From NCBI GenBank assembly GCA_015657535.1, contig JADHZB010000841.1, positions 4,798 to 38,846 on the forward strand: 34,049 nucleotides of DNA, read 5' to 3'. The notes under the pieces were generated by a model that saw only the letters and a program-made list of their open reading frames with translations, had not been told where the DNA came from and did no database searches. A program made the position numbers and the translations under genes. This document shows, in pieces, positions 13,251 through 24,075 of the stretch (the stretch's first letter is position 1; every line of letters begins with the position of its first letter). This DNA comes from Nephromyces sp. MM_2019. Taxonomy: Eukaryota > Apicomplexa > Aconoidasida > Nephromycida.

Positions 13251-14547
13251 CGTACATTACACACTTTCTTACAATTTTGATGATAAATTACCTCAAAGTT
13301 ATATAGTAAAACCAAAATTTCTTATTTTCAGGTTGTCTAACACACTTTCTTACTTCGCCCTTATATATTTCAAGGTAACATGATAATTATACCCAAACAT
13401 ATAGAGTTAATTCATAAATCAGCATATCTAAATCAAACACATATGCTACAGAATATCAAATACTACATATTATTCATACATAGTAAATCTAATGGCATAC
13501 ATATATACTTATATACCCTAATTGTGATGAAATCCTCAAAGGGAGAGATGAATCTAACAACATGTGTGATTTCGTATACATTTGAAGGCACCGTAGCCTT
13601 ATCACATATCACATTTAAAATTAAATAGATAGTCTTATGATAAAGTTCTATATTTAACAATACTGGCAAACTACTCACCTTAAATAGTTTATAAACACCT
13701 TGTTGATACTAACCATTTAACACAAACACTTAAAATACACACACTCATAGATACATATATAACAGCAAACATGCATAACGTATATAAAAATGTATTTATA
13801 TATCATATCATAACAACATACAATACACACACTTATCTTCTATACACAAGCATTTAGGGTAACATATAAAAACTCAAACATACATAACCTTACTAACACA
13901 TTTGACCAAGCGCATCACACACAATTATATAGCATATCACACACACATTCATAGAGTACATAATACACACATACATAGGACAATACAAACATAATCACAT
14001 AGGACAATCCAAATACACACCCATAAATCACATAATAAATACCCATAAAACACACGACACACACCCACGCAAAGAATACATCAGACACTTAGACCATTTA
14101 AAACATATGCGCAGACCATCATACACATATAAATAATCATGCTCACACAAATAGAGCACATCATACATATACATAGCAACAACATATTTTTGGATTGCAT
14201 ATCTATTTACATAACATAATTCGAATTTAATTAAACCAAATATGAATGTACCTAATTATCGAAATTGTATTCAACATGATATCACTAATGAGCTTATTAC
14301 ACACATAATTTGACACATACACCAATAATTGAATTGTACTCTTTTTAGGAAATATCATAGCTAACATCTTCAAACATCCAATCCAGCACACATAGCAATT
14401 ACTTTACTGATCTAGTTTGCGTACCCAATTAACATGCACCAACACCCAAAAAGCTGCAAATACAACAAATATACTCCACACACCGACCCTTAAACATCTG
14501 CACAATTTCCTATACAACACCTCTACATTTGTACCAGATGATACAGT
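13251..14547. other. CA-tract-rich upstream region of the MAK11-like gene
   Basis: Here the composition changes: the plus strand becomes rich in A and C, with many CACACA, TACACA and ATACACAC tracts, densest at 13730-14180. No coding frame is supported. The region ends at the start codon of the plus-strand WD-repeat gene, so the tracts lie on its sense strand in the promoter or 5' UTR. The short sequence ACACTTTCTTAC occurs twice, near 13261 and 13342. Confidence 0.5.
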
Positions 14548-17500
14548 ATGTCAGACAATATGTGTAATCAACCGCTCTGTTTAATTACTGGGTCATATGA
14601 TGGTGTCTTAAGGGTTTATGAGGTGTTTGTGTCACCTTCAACTCGCTCAAATATATTTGATGTCAACACCACCCACTTTTTTTCAATATCATGCCACTTG
14701 GTAATTCTTTGCACACTTTATTAATAAACATACAATAGTGCAATAAATATACACACAAAACACACAGTCTCTATTGACCCAATTCTACACACACCTAATA
14801 CAAACTTTTTTTGATTTTTATTTAGTCCTCTATCAAAGCAATAGCTAGTTTTGAAGATATTATTTGTACCGGTAGCACAGATGAAGCAATTCAGTAAGTT
14901 ATACGAACAGTTTTAATAACAATATACATTAGCTTTTAGGATACCTTACACACACATTAATTCCTAAAATAACTCATAAATACACTAATAATATTTATTC
15001 CATTTACAGTGCTCTACCTCTTACCTCTAGTTCAATTTGTAAATGCATCCAAGTACACACAAATTTATTTACTATACCAATTTGTACTTATTTTATTTGT
15101 CACTTAAGCCCTTAAGTGTATTTATGAGAATACATACACCCCGATAAAACCATACACACACCCTCATTAAACCCTAGCCACAGCCCCTTTAACCTCACCC
15201 ACCCACCCTATAAAACATACATATACACCCACTGAGCCTCACCTCACCCCCATTAAACGCCTCACCAACCTCTCCCTATACACACATGTTTATAGGATGT
15301 TTAATTTGTATAAACAAGAAAGCTATGGGAGTTTACTACTCCCAATGGGCACTGTAAACTGTTTAGCCTTACACGCACGCACACACTTATTAAGTGGTAC
15401 ATCAAAGGGTACAATGAATGTATGGCGTGTGTGTGATTGGGAACAAATATTTCAATTAAAGGGACACCATAATCAATCAATAGAATACATAGCTATACAC
15501 CCATCAGGCCGAATTGCAATTTCAGCGGCGAAGGATAACTCATTTTGTTTGTGGGACTTATTAAGGGGGTCGTGTGCAATATCAACCAAACTCTCACACA
15601 CACCTATTGATATAAAATGGTCTATGGATGGTCAATATTATGCAATTCTATACAAAAACTCAGTATGTATTTTACAAACATGCACAGATTTTAATTTTAT
15701 TTATGGGTTGTGTGTATACACACACTTTTATGTTGAACTGGGATATTTTTTAACAGAGAATTTTTAGGAGCATGCCCACAACTCTTTTCAGAAAATATAC
15801 TTTTACACATTTACGTATACACACATTACTATATCTACACACTCTACATATTCATCTTGAGACATATTTGCTCATTTTTACACATTTTTATATCTAAACA
15901 GTTCTCAGTTGTACTAGCGGAAACACAAGACAAGAAAGATGTTGTTTATGACTCACGCTCGTGTAAGTACAGCCAGAGGCAAATTATCTATATACATATC
16001 TATGTGTGTGTATATTAAGTTGTGGGAATACATATGCACATCATCTCGTGCGTGTGTGTGTGTGTTTAAGCGAGTGGAAATTTCGCATGTATATATGATT
16101 ATGTGCGTGTGTATGAAAGTGTACTATGTGTTTATCTTGATTATATAAATTTATTGAATGTAGTATCATCGAATTAGATTTTAAATATGTGTTTATTTAT
16201 CTAAATATGTAGTGTCACACATTTGTTTTGCCTCTAACAATTATTTAATAATCGCACAAAATGATGGGAATTTGATTGGCTATTACATTACTTTACATGA
16301 TGAAGGTTTGTCAATTTTTTGGTTATTATCAACCATTACACACACACATACATAAGCACTTCTTTTAATATTCTGCATATTTATACATACACCATATTAA
16401 ATCTCACAATTTTTTATTTTTGGATAGCTTAACCAATTCCTGTTTACATTGTTTAGATAGGGCTAAATATATATATGTATATACATGTATGTTTATCTGT
16501 ACTTATGTATGCATTTGATTATGTAAAATATATATATATATATATGTATGTACGCATGTTTATGAGTAACCATTTCATTTATTCTTATTCACCCAATTCA
16601 GACATTAAATTGCACCATGTACATAATTATAATGGGTCACATCGTTCACGAATAAAGGGCTTAGCTCTCCTTCATTATGTAAGTAATAACCCTATAAATT
16701 TCACAAGGATTAGTACACATAACCATACACACCTTAACTGTATATGTGTGTTACAACTCAACCTTAAAGTAGTTATGAACTACAAAACACATCTTTAATA
16801 AGTCATTACACACATTATTTAAGTGGGACAATATTCACACTATATAAGCTAACACACACATAAATTTAAAATAAATTCGATTAAATTTACAAAGGAAACA
16901 CACACACACACACACTTAAATATAAACCCTAAAAATCGCACATCTAAATATATACACACATAGGCTAAACAGGATGAAGGTGAATCTATAATATTTGCTA
17001 GTGGCGATTCATCCGGCCTTATTAATTTTTGGTCGATCTTTTTACCTAAACAATTCACCGAAGGACAAACAACTCATACACATATCTAGTAATATAGCAT
17101 TTCGATTTTACTTTATGAATATACACACAGATTATAGAAACGTATTCACATGTAGATACTATATATATATATATATATATAAATATATTGATTAATCAAA
17201 ATAGAGGCTTATACTCCCCATTATATATGTACACACAGTCAATTGGAAAGCAATCAAAGATTAACATGTTTATCGTCCAACTTCAATCCAAACAAGAATT
17301 CCGCACACACACCATCCAATTGTCAAATCAAGAATTCTAAACATACGCCATCAATTACTACAACCAAGAACTCCACACACAAATCCAAAAATATGACTGA
17401 GGTAACTTCCCAAGAAACAATTCTACACACACTTAGTAAGGAGAATCACATTGCTCCCGAAAAGGTAATCAAAAAGAAAAAAGACAAGCAAACATTAGTT

Positions 17501-17650
17501 ACACACATGGCTAACAAAATGGATGAAATGAATGGCAAATTACACACAAAAAATGCTTCCAAAAACGCGAAACTTACAAACAAAAAAAAGATGGCGAAGT
17601 CCCCGAAAATCATGAAGAAGAAGGTGAACAAGCAATATACACCAAGATAA
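14548..17650 (+). CDS. WD-repeat protein, MAK11 / PAK1IP1 family
   Basis: Family members are nucleolar beta-propellers needed for 60S ribosomal subunit assembly; human PAK1IP1 also binds PAK1. Exons: 14548-14700, 14826-14893, 15296-15713, 15902-15962, 16213-16305, 16602-16678, 16973-17088, 17239-17650; phases close to 465 aa with TAA, close to yeast Mak11 and longer than human PAK1IP1. LITGSYDGVLRVYEV opens blade one. CTGSTDEAIQMFNLYKQ, LLSGTSKGTMNVWRV and HPSGRIAISAAKDNSFCLWDL follow, then HNYNGSHRSRIKGLAL and ASGDSSGLINFWS. The last exon (about residues 329-465) is Lys/Asn/Thr-rich and basic, as in MAK11-type tails. Introns, especially the second (14894-15295), are loaded with CA tracts, and CA tracts also enter exons 3 and 8. 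The fourth exon and the third donor are the least certain parts. It is tail to tail with the BUD32 gene, 178 bases away. Confidence 0.88.
14894..15295 (+). other. CA- and C-rich intron of the MAK11-like gene
   Basis: Intron 2, starting at a GTAAGT donor and ending at TATAG. Its second half (15125-15290) is almost devoid of G on the sense strand and mixes CACACA tracts with CCTCACCCACCC-like runs. It is far longer than the introns of the M20 gene, the CCCH gene and zuotin, and is the clearest example of sense-strand C/A bias in the window. Confidence 0.6.
17160..17181. repeat. (TA)n microsatellite in MAK11-like intron 7
   Basis: A perfect alternating TA run just downstream of exon 7, within the last intron of the MAK11-like gene (17089-17238). 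Confidence 0.85.
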
Positions 17651-17828
17651 GCTTGTTAAACAGCTACACACACTTTAAAAAAATAACAAAAATACACATT
17701 TAAAATAAATTATTTTAATGGTTTTGAATGTTTGAGAAAAAGAGGGGGAAAAAAAACGTAACCCAAATTATACAATTTTTATTTTTCTACACATTCTGTA
17801 ATTACACTTAATTTTGATGATTTCTTCT

Positions 17829-20377
17829 CTAGCCAACCATCGACCTTTTCCTTCCCCTTAATCGCACTGAAAGTTAGATGTGTGTGTGTTTGTGTGTTTG
17901 TATTTATGTGTATATATGTGTATGTATGTGTGTGTGTAGGGGTATATATATATATATATATATATATGTGCGTGTATGCAGACTTGAGCAGTTATTTACC
18001 TTCATCGAGTTTCTTTAATATTTGTTTAGTAGAATTACTATTCTTTGCATATGTGTGTAGAATTTCTTCCATCTGGGATACATACATATTAAATTTTTAT
18101 TTGTGTGTGTTTAGTACACTTAATGTCTTGTATCATAATATTTGTAGAATTTATCATTTTAATGTATTTAAACAAACAGCATTATAAATATATATGATGT
18201 ATGATATATGTCTGCAAATTAGCAAATAAGATTTTTGCTTCTGCATGTGTATACATCATTATAAGCCTACTTTGACTACACACACATCCAAATGTGTAGT
18301 ATCAACACACTTTAGGATATGAAATAAAAATATATAATTACCAATTGGGTAGATAATGTGTGTATGCTTTGTATTGCCTTTTCTAATACATATAGGTCCA
18401 CAGCTTTATCCTGAACTCATATTAAAGATTTGAATTTAAAAAGAGTTCAAATAGGTCTAGCTAATGATTGTGTGTATATATGTGTATGTATGTGTGTATA
18501 TTTTTGGATATGTGTCTGGGATGTGTGTATATGGGTAGGTGAGTATATATGTTTGTAATTGTTTGTAGTTATGTATGAGTTTATCTGTATCTATGTGTGT
18601 GTGTAAGGGAGTGTGTGAAAAGAGATAAAATAAGTGTGTTTGAGCTGATAAAAGGTAACAAAGTTAAAATTTGAGTGGAAAACTTCATTATCTTTTAAAT
18701 GTGTGTAATTTCTAGTTAATCGTGCAACTTCAATGAATGTCTCTTTTTTACGAAATGAGCTGAATGTTATTAAGTTTAAAATTTAGTGTATTCACACATA
18801 ACCCATTATTAAATACAAACATAATACCTACAAACACGATACCTATGCACAACACAATATTGATATAAACTCACACACAACACAATATTAAGATACATAC
18901 ACAGCACATTGTTAAGATAAAATTTTAAATATCTGTACACATTTTGGGTCATAGAAATGGTGTGTTTACCTCTACCATAGCCGATGTAGATGTTAATCCA
19001 AGGTCAATTAAGCAGATATTGAGATTTAGTGTGGGTGTATTTCCGTGTGTAAAATTAAAGTATTTTGATAATTGTTGCACATCTCCAAAATTGAAGTTTT
19101 GCTCGGGTGATCTTATCATCATATTTGATGTAGTTAGATCTCCATGTATTATGTTAGAGTTGTGTAAATGGGCCAATACACTACCTATCTTGTGACCAAT
19201 TCCTAATATATACACCATATATACATACACATGATTAAAACATAAATATATATATTTAAAGTGTTTTCGATGGATATATATATTCATGGAAAACATATAG
19301 GAGTTTTTAATTCTTTTCAATCACATCACACACATAACCATATAATGATTCACACAGAATATGCACAGATTAATGGAGAGATTTTATACACATAATCCAA
19401 TAGAGATCGCACCGATTTATACACATCTATATACAACATCATCGAGGCCTCGTTAATAAATTCTACATACTTCTTCAGGCCCCACTCATCCTATACACAC
19501 CCAGACCCGAATTCCTTGCCTCTATCTCTACACACATCCCCATATACACCTTCCCCCCCCCCCATCCCTTCCTACCATAAGTTAAGGGTGTATGAAGATG
19601 AAGAAATTGTTGGATTGTTATCCCATTAATAAACTCCATCCAAATTACACCTTCATTGGGTGTAACGTGGTAGACTGTAGGTACATCAATGCCTAATTTG
19701 TAACAACGCGCTAACGCCCGACTTTCCGCCGTCAAACGCGAAATTAATAATTTTTTGTCTAAATTTGGGTGGCGATATTTCTTTGGTTTTCGTTTTTTTA
19801 AGATGCTTACTTTGCCTAGGAATGTTGCTCTGTATATACTCTAGAATGTTAGCAGGGGAGAGGGGGGTGTGTAGAAAAAGAGAGCGGGGGAGATTGAGGG
19901 GTTGTGTATGTAGAAAGATAGAGAGCGGGGGATAGGGGGGAGGCCGCGTATGTGAGTATGTGTGGGAGTGTGTGAGAATGTATGTGTGGAGGATGTGAGT
20001 GGTTGTGAGAGAGAGTGTGGAGTGTGCGAGTGTGGAGTATGAGTGAATGTGTGTGATGGCATTGGGCTATGTGTGAGTGTATGTGTGGGAATATGGAGTG
20101 TGTGGGAATATGGAGTGTGTGGGAGTGTGCGTATGTTTAGGAGTGTGCGTATGTGTAGGAGTGTGCGTATGTGTAGGAGTGTTGGAGTGTGTGTAAGTAA
20201 TGTGTATATATGGCTGCTTGAGGATATATATGTGTTATAAGTTGGAGTGAGTATATGTATGTATGATATGAGTCTCTAGGTGTGTATGTCTATTTATATA
20301 TACATAAATTATTCTAGACATACCGCCTCGGCACCCGAGTAAATCAATTTAGCATTACGAGGGATGTTTGTGTCCAT
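17829..20377 (-). CDS. BUD32 / PRPK (TP53RK) atypical kinase of the KEOPS complex
   Basis: BUD32 is the ATPase/kinase subunit of KEOPS (EKC), which makes the t6A modification of ANN-decoding tRNAs with Kae1. Minus-strand exons: 20377-20324, 19840-19576, 19202-18970, 18410-18342, 18072-18000, 17866-17829; phases close to 243 aa with TAG, against about 250 in the family. Visible motifs: YSGAEASIYRATFLG (glycine-poor nucleotide loop), KKYRHPNLD, TAESRALARC, IHGDLTTSNM (catalytic Asp128), LIDLG (metal-binding Asp173, DFG equivalent), DKAVDLYVLEKA, and the exact BUD32-type C-terminus RLRGRKRSMVG. A roughly 30-residue insertion (about 138-167) separates the HGD and DLG motifs, longer than usual. 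Introns carry GT-rich DNA on the plus strand, so CA on the sense strand, in most but not all places. Its start faces the MPP10 start across 1.3 kb. Confidence 0.95.
17943..17967. repeat. (TA)n microsatellite in BUD32 last intron
   Basis: A perfect TA run in the intron between the last two BUD32 exons, next to a TG-rich stretch (17880-17940 on the plus strand). Confidence 0.85.
19553..19563. repeat. C11 homopolymer
   Basis: Eleven consecutive C on the plus strand (G on the BUD32 sense strand), 13 bases inside BUD32 intron 2. Such a long C run is striking in AT-rich DNA and is also a likely site of sequencing length error. It lies outside the exons in my model. Confidence 0.8.
19851..19944. 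repeat. G-run cluster with imperfect duplication in BUD32 intron 1
   Basis: The plus strand carries several runs of four to six G. A block built on GAGAGCGGGGGA occurs twice (near 19879 and 19920), each preceded by TGTGTA and GAAA. At least four G runs lie close enough that a G-quadruplex is possible on the plus strand, which is the template strand for BUD32. The RNA would be C-rich. Confidence 0.55.
20083..20176. repeat. Tandem GT-rich minisatellites, 17-bp and 18-bp units
   Basis: GTGTGGGAATATGGAGT is repeated twice plus a partial copy (20083-20125). It passes directly into three copies of an 18-base unit, GAGTGTGCGTATGTGTAG, at 20123-20140 (one mismatch), 20141-20158 and 20159-20176. All lie in BUD32 intron 1. 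On the BUD32 sense strand the units are CA-rich. Confidence 0.85.
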
Positions 20378-21719
20378 AATCAAAACATTGAGTGTGTATG
20401 TTGAAATTGTTGTAAGCTGTAACTGTGATTCTTTATTTGTCTGGTGTTGAAATGTATTTAAACATAACCTATTGTGTATACAGAGTGTGTAGATAAATAC
20501 ATGTGTTTAGGCCAATGTGTAGTTCGTTGCTTGAAATATACCTTTGTAAGGTGTGTAATGTTTTCAAATGGATATGTACAATTTATTAGAAAATATAAAT
20601 AGATTATGATATGCTGATTACTTCATGATATTATATAATTAAGTTAAAAACAATGTGTCGAAGTAATCATAGGCAATTGTAGTAAATCATATAGGTACCC
20701 TTCTATATAGGTTTGTAATTTGTGTGGGTTGTGTGTGTGTGCGTGTTGTGTATGTGTTTGTGTTTGTGAGCTCACATTCTTACCCAATGTCATTTCATGT
20801 TGTATGAGTTTGAAATGTTTCATCTCAGCTAACCTTTAATGTTACATAGTATAACTAATTAAAGTTAACAAAATTATAGAGCTAAAACATATACATTATT
20901 ATAATCAATATACTATCACATTACTATACACACACACATGAATGATGTCATAGCATTATACTTATGTATATATATTTATATATACACACACATTAACATC
21001 ATCATTACACTATATATATAAATTTCACCCTACCCTCTCTAACATAAACATTTATCAACATCATCCTACTTACTGCTACACCCAAATATAAATATCAATA
21101 CACACAATCTCTCTCTCACACATATAACAAAATCAGCAACTCTCTCTCACACATGCTTAAACTATCACATAAAAACAAATTACCTCAATATCACATACAC
21201 ACACACACACACATCATTACACAGACATACATCACCACCCCTTGATTGATCGTACACCTGCTACGCATTTTTGTTATTCATATATATATATAAAGCATTC
21301 TTGGAGGCTAAGGTACGTACACACACGCCACTCAAACTTTGGCTTTTATCAAGCAGATCACATCAGAGGCAATTGGTGAGTTAACTTAACTTCTTAGTAC
21401 ATATACTCAACTCTGTTTATGTTAGTTAACAGCCAAACACACACACACACCAAACTTGTTTTTATCACACGCATCTTCAAATCATCTAAATAAACATCCA
21501 CACAGTATCAACATACACTCAAAAATTCCTCCCCATACGTCCCTCACAAACTTACCTCTACATTCTCCCCACTCAACCTTCACAAATTCACCCTCACACC
21601 CTCCCACACACTCTCTCACACTCCCCACCCATACCCACATCCACCCCCACATATACACACACATACACACCCACATATATAGATATACCTACATATATAT
21701 ACATACACCACAGTCAACC
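20378..21719. other. Divergent BUD32-MPP10 intergenic region with CA/TG polarity switch
   Basis: Both genes start outward from here, so it should contain two promoters. The plus strand is TG-rich on the BUD32 side (to about 20770) and CA-rich on the MPP10 side (from about 20930). The neutral AT-rich stretch between them is the switch point. A candidate 5' UTR intron for MPP10 is listed separately. No recognisable promoter box. Confidence 0.55.
21376..21713 (+). other. Possible 5' UTR intron of MPP10
   Basis: A strong donor (TTG followed by GTGAGT) at 21376 and an acceptor (CACCACAG) ending at 21713, six bases before the MPP10 ATG, could define a 338-base leader intron. The enclosed sequence is pyrimidine- and CA-rich, like the coding-gene introns on either side. 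There is no transcript evidence; the call rests on splice-site appearance alone. Confidence 0.35.
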
Positions 21720-23912
21720 ATGGAGGACGTAGATAATCTAATCAATCAATTAATTGAAAGGCCCTGGGCCATGTTCTTTCCCGAAGAATTTGATTATCGT
21801 CGCTCAACCTTAGACCTCACCAATTTTTTTGTAAAAGCCTACAAAGAAACCAACCCATCATCTACACACACACCCCTTATACCGGAGGACTTTGACTGTG
21901 AGCAAGCCTGGGAATTACTAGAAGTTTCTTTGGGTCAAGACCTTTTGGTTGAATTAACTCAATCATTGGACCAACAACTTACAGACACCCCAACCACATC
22001 TACACAAACACCTGACTATGACACCCTTCTTAATGAGGGGGACCTATCATATACACACCACTCCAAAGAGGGGATATCTGATGAAGTTGATGAAGCAGAT
22101 TTAAAAGGCTTGGATGAAGAAGACTTAGAGGGATTAGATGAAGAAGAATTAGAAGGCTTAGGTGAAGAAGATTTAGAGGGTTCAGATGAAGAAGATTTAG
22201 AGGGCTTAGATGAAGAATATTTAGATGATCAAGAAACTGGGGAAAATGAGGAAGGTGTACACACAGATGGTTTGGGTGAGATATCGGGGGATAATCATTC
22301 AATGAAGAACTCTAATGACGATTTTGATATTGATGAGGAGTTAAAGGATGTGTCTGATGATGAGTCATTGAATGATAAACAAGATAAAGATTATCTCACA
22401 CATTTCAAAAACATCTCAAAGGGGGATAAGGCTCAAGAACACACACACATACCTTCAGACGATGAAGATTCAACCATGGGATTCCCAGTTGCAGATGATT
22501 GGGATGATGATGTACTTGACCAAATGTTGGATGAACTAGAAAGTCATTCAACACCCCACACATCATCTGAGAAAGCTTCTAAATCATCTAAAACAACTCA
22601 CACATCATCCATCTCTCCACACACATCATCAGACACCCCCCACACACTTAAAGAAAGGCCCAAGAAACGTAAGTCTTTGGCTGTTAATGACGAATTCTTC
22701 AATATGGATGAAATGGAGGAATTTGTAAGGGATGCTGAAGCAGAGGCTAATCAACAGGATGAGGTGAATGAGGAAGATGAACTCGAGTCAAGCGAGGAGG
22801 ATGAGAACCTTGTCTTGCAGGCCCTCGAGGAGGACGACACGAAACCTCAATGGGACTATGAAACTTTCTTTGGGGATGAAGGGAAAAGTGTAGATACATC
22901 AACTACAGCCCCCAGAAAAATTGTGGCCCCTTCCGCGGGAGATAAAGTTGAATCTGATCCCAAGAAAACTCACACACAGTATGACCCAGTTATGTCTCTC
23001 ACACAAGAACGTCAGAAATTGAACGATCTCATCAGTTCTTTGGAGGGTGAGGCTATCTCATCTAAACATTGGAGCCTTAAGGGTGAAATTTCAAGCAAGC
23101 AGAGGCCTCTAAATAGCTTACTAGAACTCCATCTAGATATTCCTCGTTATTATCATAACATATCACCCGATGCCCAGAAACATCTCTCAAATGAAGAAGA
23201 TACACACAACTCAACAGATGCCCTAGAGACACTTATTAAGAAGAGGATTTCTATGCAACAATTTGATGATGTAGAGAAAATCGTTGCTACACTCCCCCAT
23301 GAAGAAGCCAACAAACCAGATACACAAGAAGAATCTCTCGACTTCAAGAAATCAGCAATTGGTCTCTCTGACCTCTATGCTAACATCTATCTGGAACAAC
23401 AATCACAACTTGAACCCAAACCTGATAATGCATTTTTTATTTCTGATACGACTAAAGAAGAAAAAAAGAGATTAACTGACACACTTCTCTTATTTCACAA
23501 AGTTATGACAAAGCTTGACTCACTTAGCCACCATCATGGTGCACACCTACCCCCTTCTATCAAACACCCTGGTGCTATCAATCAATCAAGCGATGTACCA
23601 ATACTTCAGATTGAAGAGGCCGTACCCATTATTATGGCTAGTAAATCCACACACACTACCTCTACACACGATCAAGATAACGCGAAAAATGTACTAAACA
23701 ACAAGGAAGAATTACAACGCTCAGAAAAGAGAGCCCTCAGAAATAAACAAAAACAAAAGAAACGAAAGAATTTAATTAACAACGTTGAAATAGGAAAATT
23801 GTCTGTCAAAAAATATAGGGAAAGAAAGGAGGGAGTCCAAGCTAAGAAAGATCTAACTGATGCACAAATAGAACAGCGTCGAACTAAGGGATTAGCTATT
23901 GGGAAATTTTAA
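21720..23912 (+). CDS. MPP10, U3 small nucleolar ribonucleoprotein component
   Basis: MPP10 binds Imp3 and Imp4 in the SSU processome and is needed for 18S rRNA processing in the nucleolus. One uninterrupted frame of 730 aa ending in TAA. I chose the ATG at 21720 because it begins MEDVDNLINQLIERPWAMFF, matching the family's N-terminal region, and sits in ACCATGG. The frame is open 88 codons further up, but that part is His/Thr/Pro-rich translation of CA tracts. Five acidic octapeptides (GLDEEDLE type) lie at residues 130-169. Acidic clusters continue to about 480, typical of the family. The conserved C-terminal half includes LIKKRISMQQFDDVEKI, GLSDLYANIYLEQQ, KVMTKLDSLSHHHGAHLPP, LQIEEAVPI and a Lys/Arg-rich end. 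CA tracts interrupt the coding sequence at many points as Thr-His runs. Confidence 0.95.
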   Translation: MEDVDNLINQLIERPWAMFFPEEFDYRRSTLDLTNFFVKAYKETNPSSTHTPLIPEDFDCEQAWELLEVSLGQDLLVELTQSLDQQLTDTPTTSTQTPDYDTLLNEGDLSYTHHSKEGISDEVDEADLKGLDEEDLEGLDEEELEGLGEEDLEGSDEEDLEGLDEEYLDDQETGENEEGVHTDGLGEISGDNHSMKNSNDDFDIDEELKDVSDDESLNDKQDKDYLTHFKNISKGDKAQEHTHIPSDDEDSTMGFPVADDWDDDVLDQMLDELESHSTPHTSSEKASKSSKTTHTSSISPHTSSDTPHTLKERPKKRKSLAVNDEFFNMDEMEEFVRDAEAEANQQDEVNEEDELESSEEDENLVLQALEEDDTKPQWDYETFFGDEGKSVDTSTTAPRKIVAPSAGDKVESDPKKTHTQYDPVMSLTQERQKLNDLISSLEGEAISSKHWSLKGEISSKQRPLNSLLELHLDIPRYYHNISPDAQKHLSNEEDTHNSTDALETLIKKRISMQQFDDVEKIVATLPHEEANKPDTQEESLDFKKSAIGLSDLYANIYLEQQSQLEPKPDNAFFISDTTKEEKKRLTDTLLLFHKVMTKLDSLSHHHGAHLPPSIKHPGAINQSSDVPILQIEEAVPIIMASKSTHTTSTHDQDNAKNVLNNKEELQRSEKRALRNKQKQKKRKNLINNVEIGKLSVKKYRERKEGVQAKKDLTDAQIEQRRTKGLAIGKF
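22107..22226 (+). repeat. Five 24-bp in-frame repeats, acidic octapeptide
   Basis: Five tandem copies encode Gly-Leu/Ser-Asp/Gly-Glu-Glu-Asp/Glu/Tyr-Leu-Glu/Asp inside MPP10 (residues 130-169). The copies vary at both base and residue level, so the array is not brand new. It extends the acidic region where MPP10 proteins are poorly conserved. Confidence 0.9.
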
Positions 23913-23921
23913 GTGGGGGGA

Positions 23922-24075
23922 AGCGGCGGTGTATATACACACTTTGGAATTATTTGTAAGATCGAGCAGTGGTATATACACACACTCTTTGAAAAATACT
24001 TTTTGGGTTGAATGGCGATATATACACACGCTTAGAATTAGTTTGTAGTGCTGGGTGGCGCTTTATACACACACA
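23922..24075 (+). repeat. Four diverged ~43-bp repeats just after MPP10
   Basis: Four copies share TATATACACAC preceded by GGCG or GTGG and followed by a degenerate TTTGAATTA-TTTGTA block. The cores are centred near 23938, 23979, 24025 and 24068, giving spacings of 41, 46 and 43 bases. The array starts within 10 bases of the MPP10 stop codon, so it probably lies in the 3' UTR. It contains unusual local GC (GGGGGGAAGCGGCGG). Confidence 0.65.

Noticed and set aside
13730..14180. CA-rich tract considered as a telomere- or centromere-like array
   Set aside because: The tracts are irregular, with no fixed unit and no telomeric heptamer, and they continue through genes and introns.
16475..16798. 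107-residue plus frame overlapping a MAK11-like exon
   Set aside because: The exon 16602-16678 lies within it, but the rest is intron with TA and CA tracts. Flanking acceptor and donor delimit the true exon.
19350..19490. Minus-strand open stretch (begins DEWGLKKYVEFINEA) after a TATAG acceptor inside BUD32 intron 2
   Set aside because: It looks protein-like, but no donor in it gives the phase needed to join exon 3, and skipping it gives a perfect family-length BUD32 with matching phase. It could be chance or a dead exon.
21456..21719. 88-codon N-terminal extension of MPP10
   Set aside because: The frame is open, but the residues are Thr/His/Pro/Ser from CA tracts and the conserved N-terminus begins at the ATG at 21720. 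A likely leader intron also covers it.
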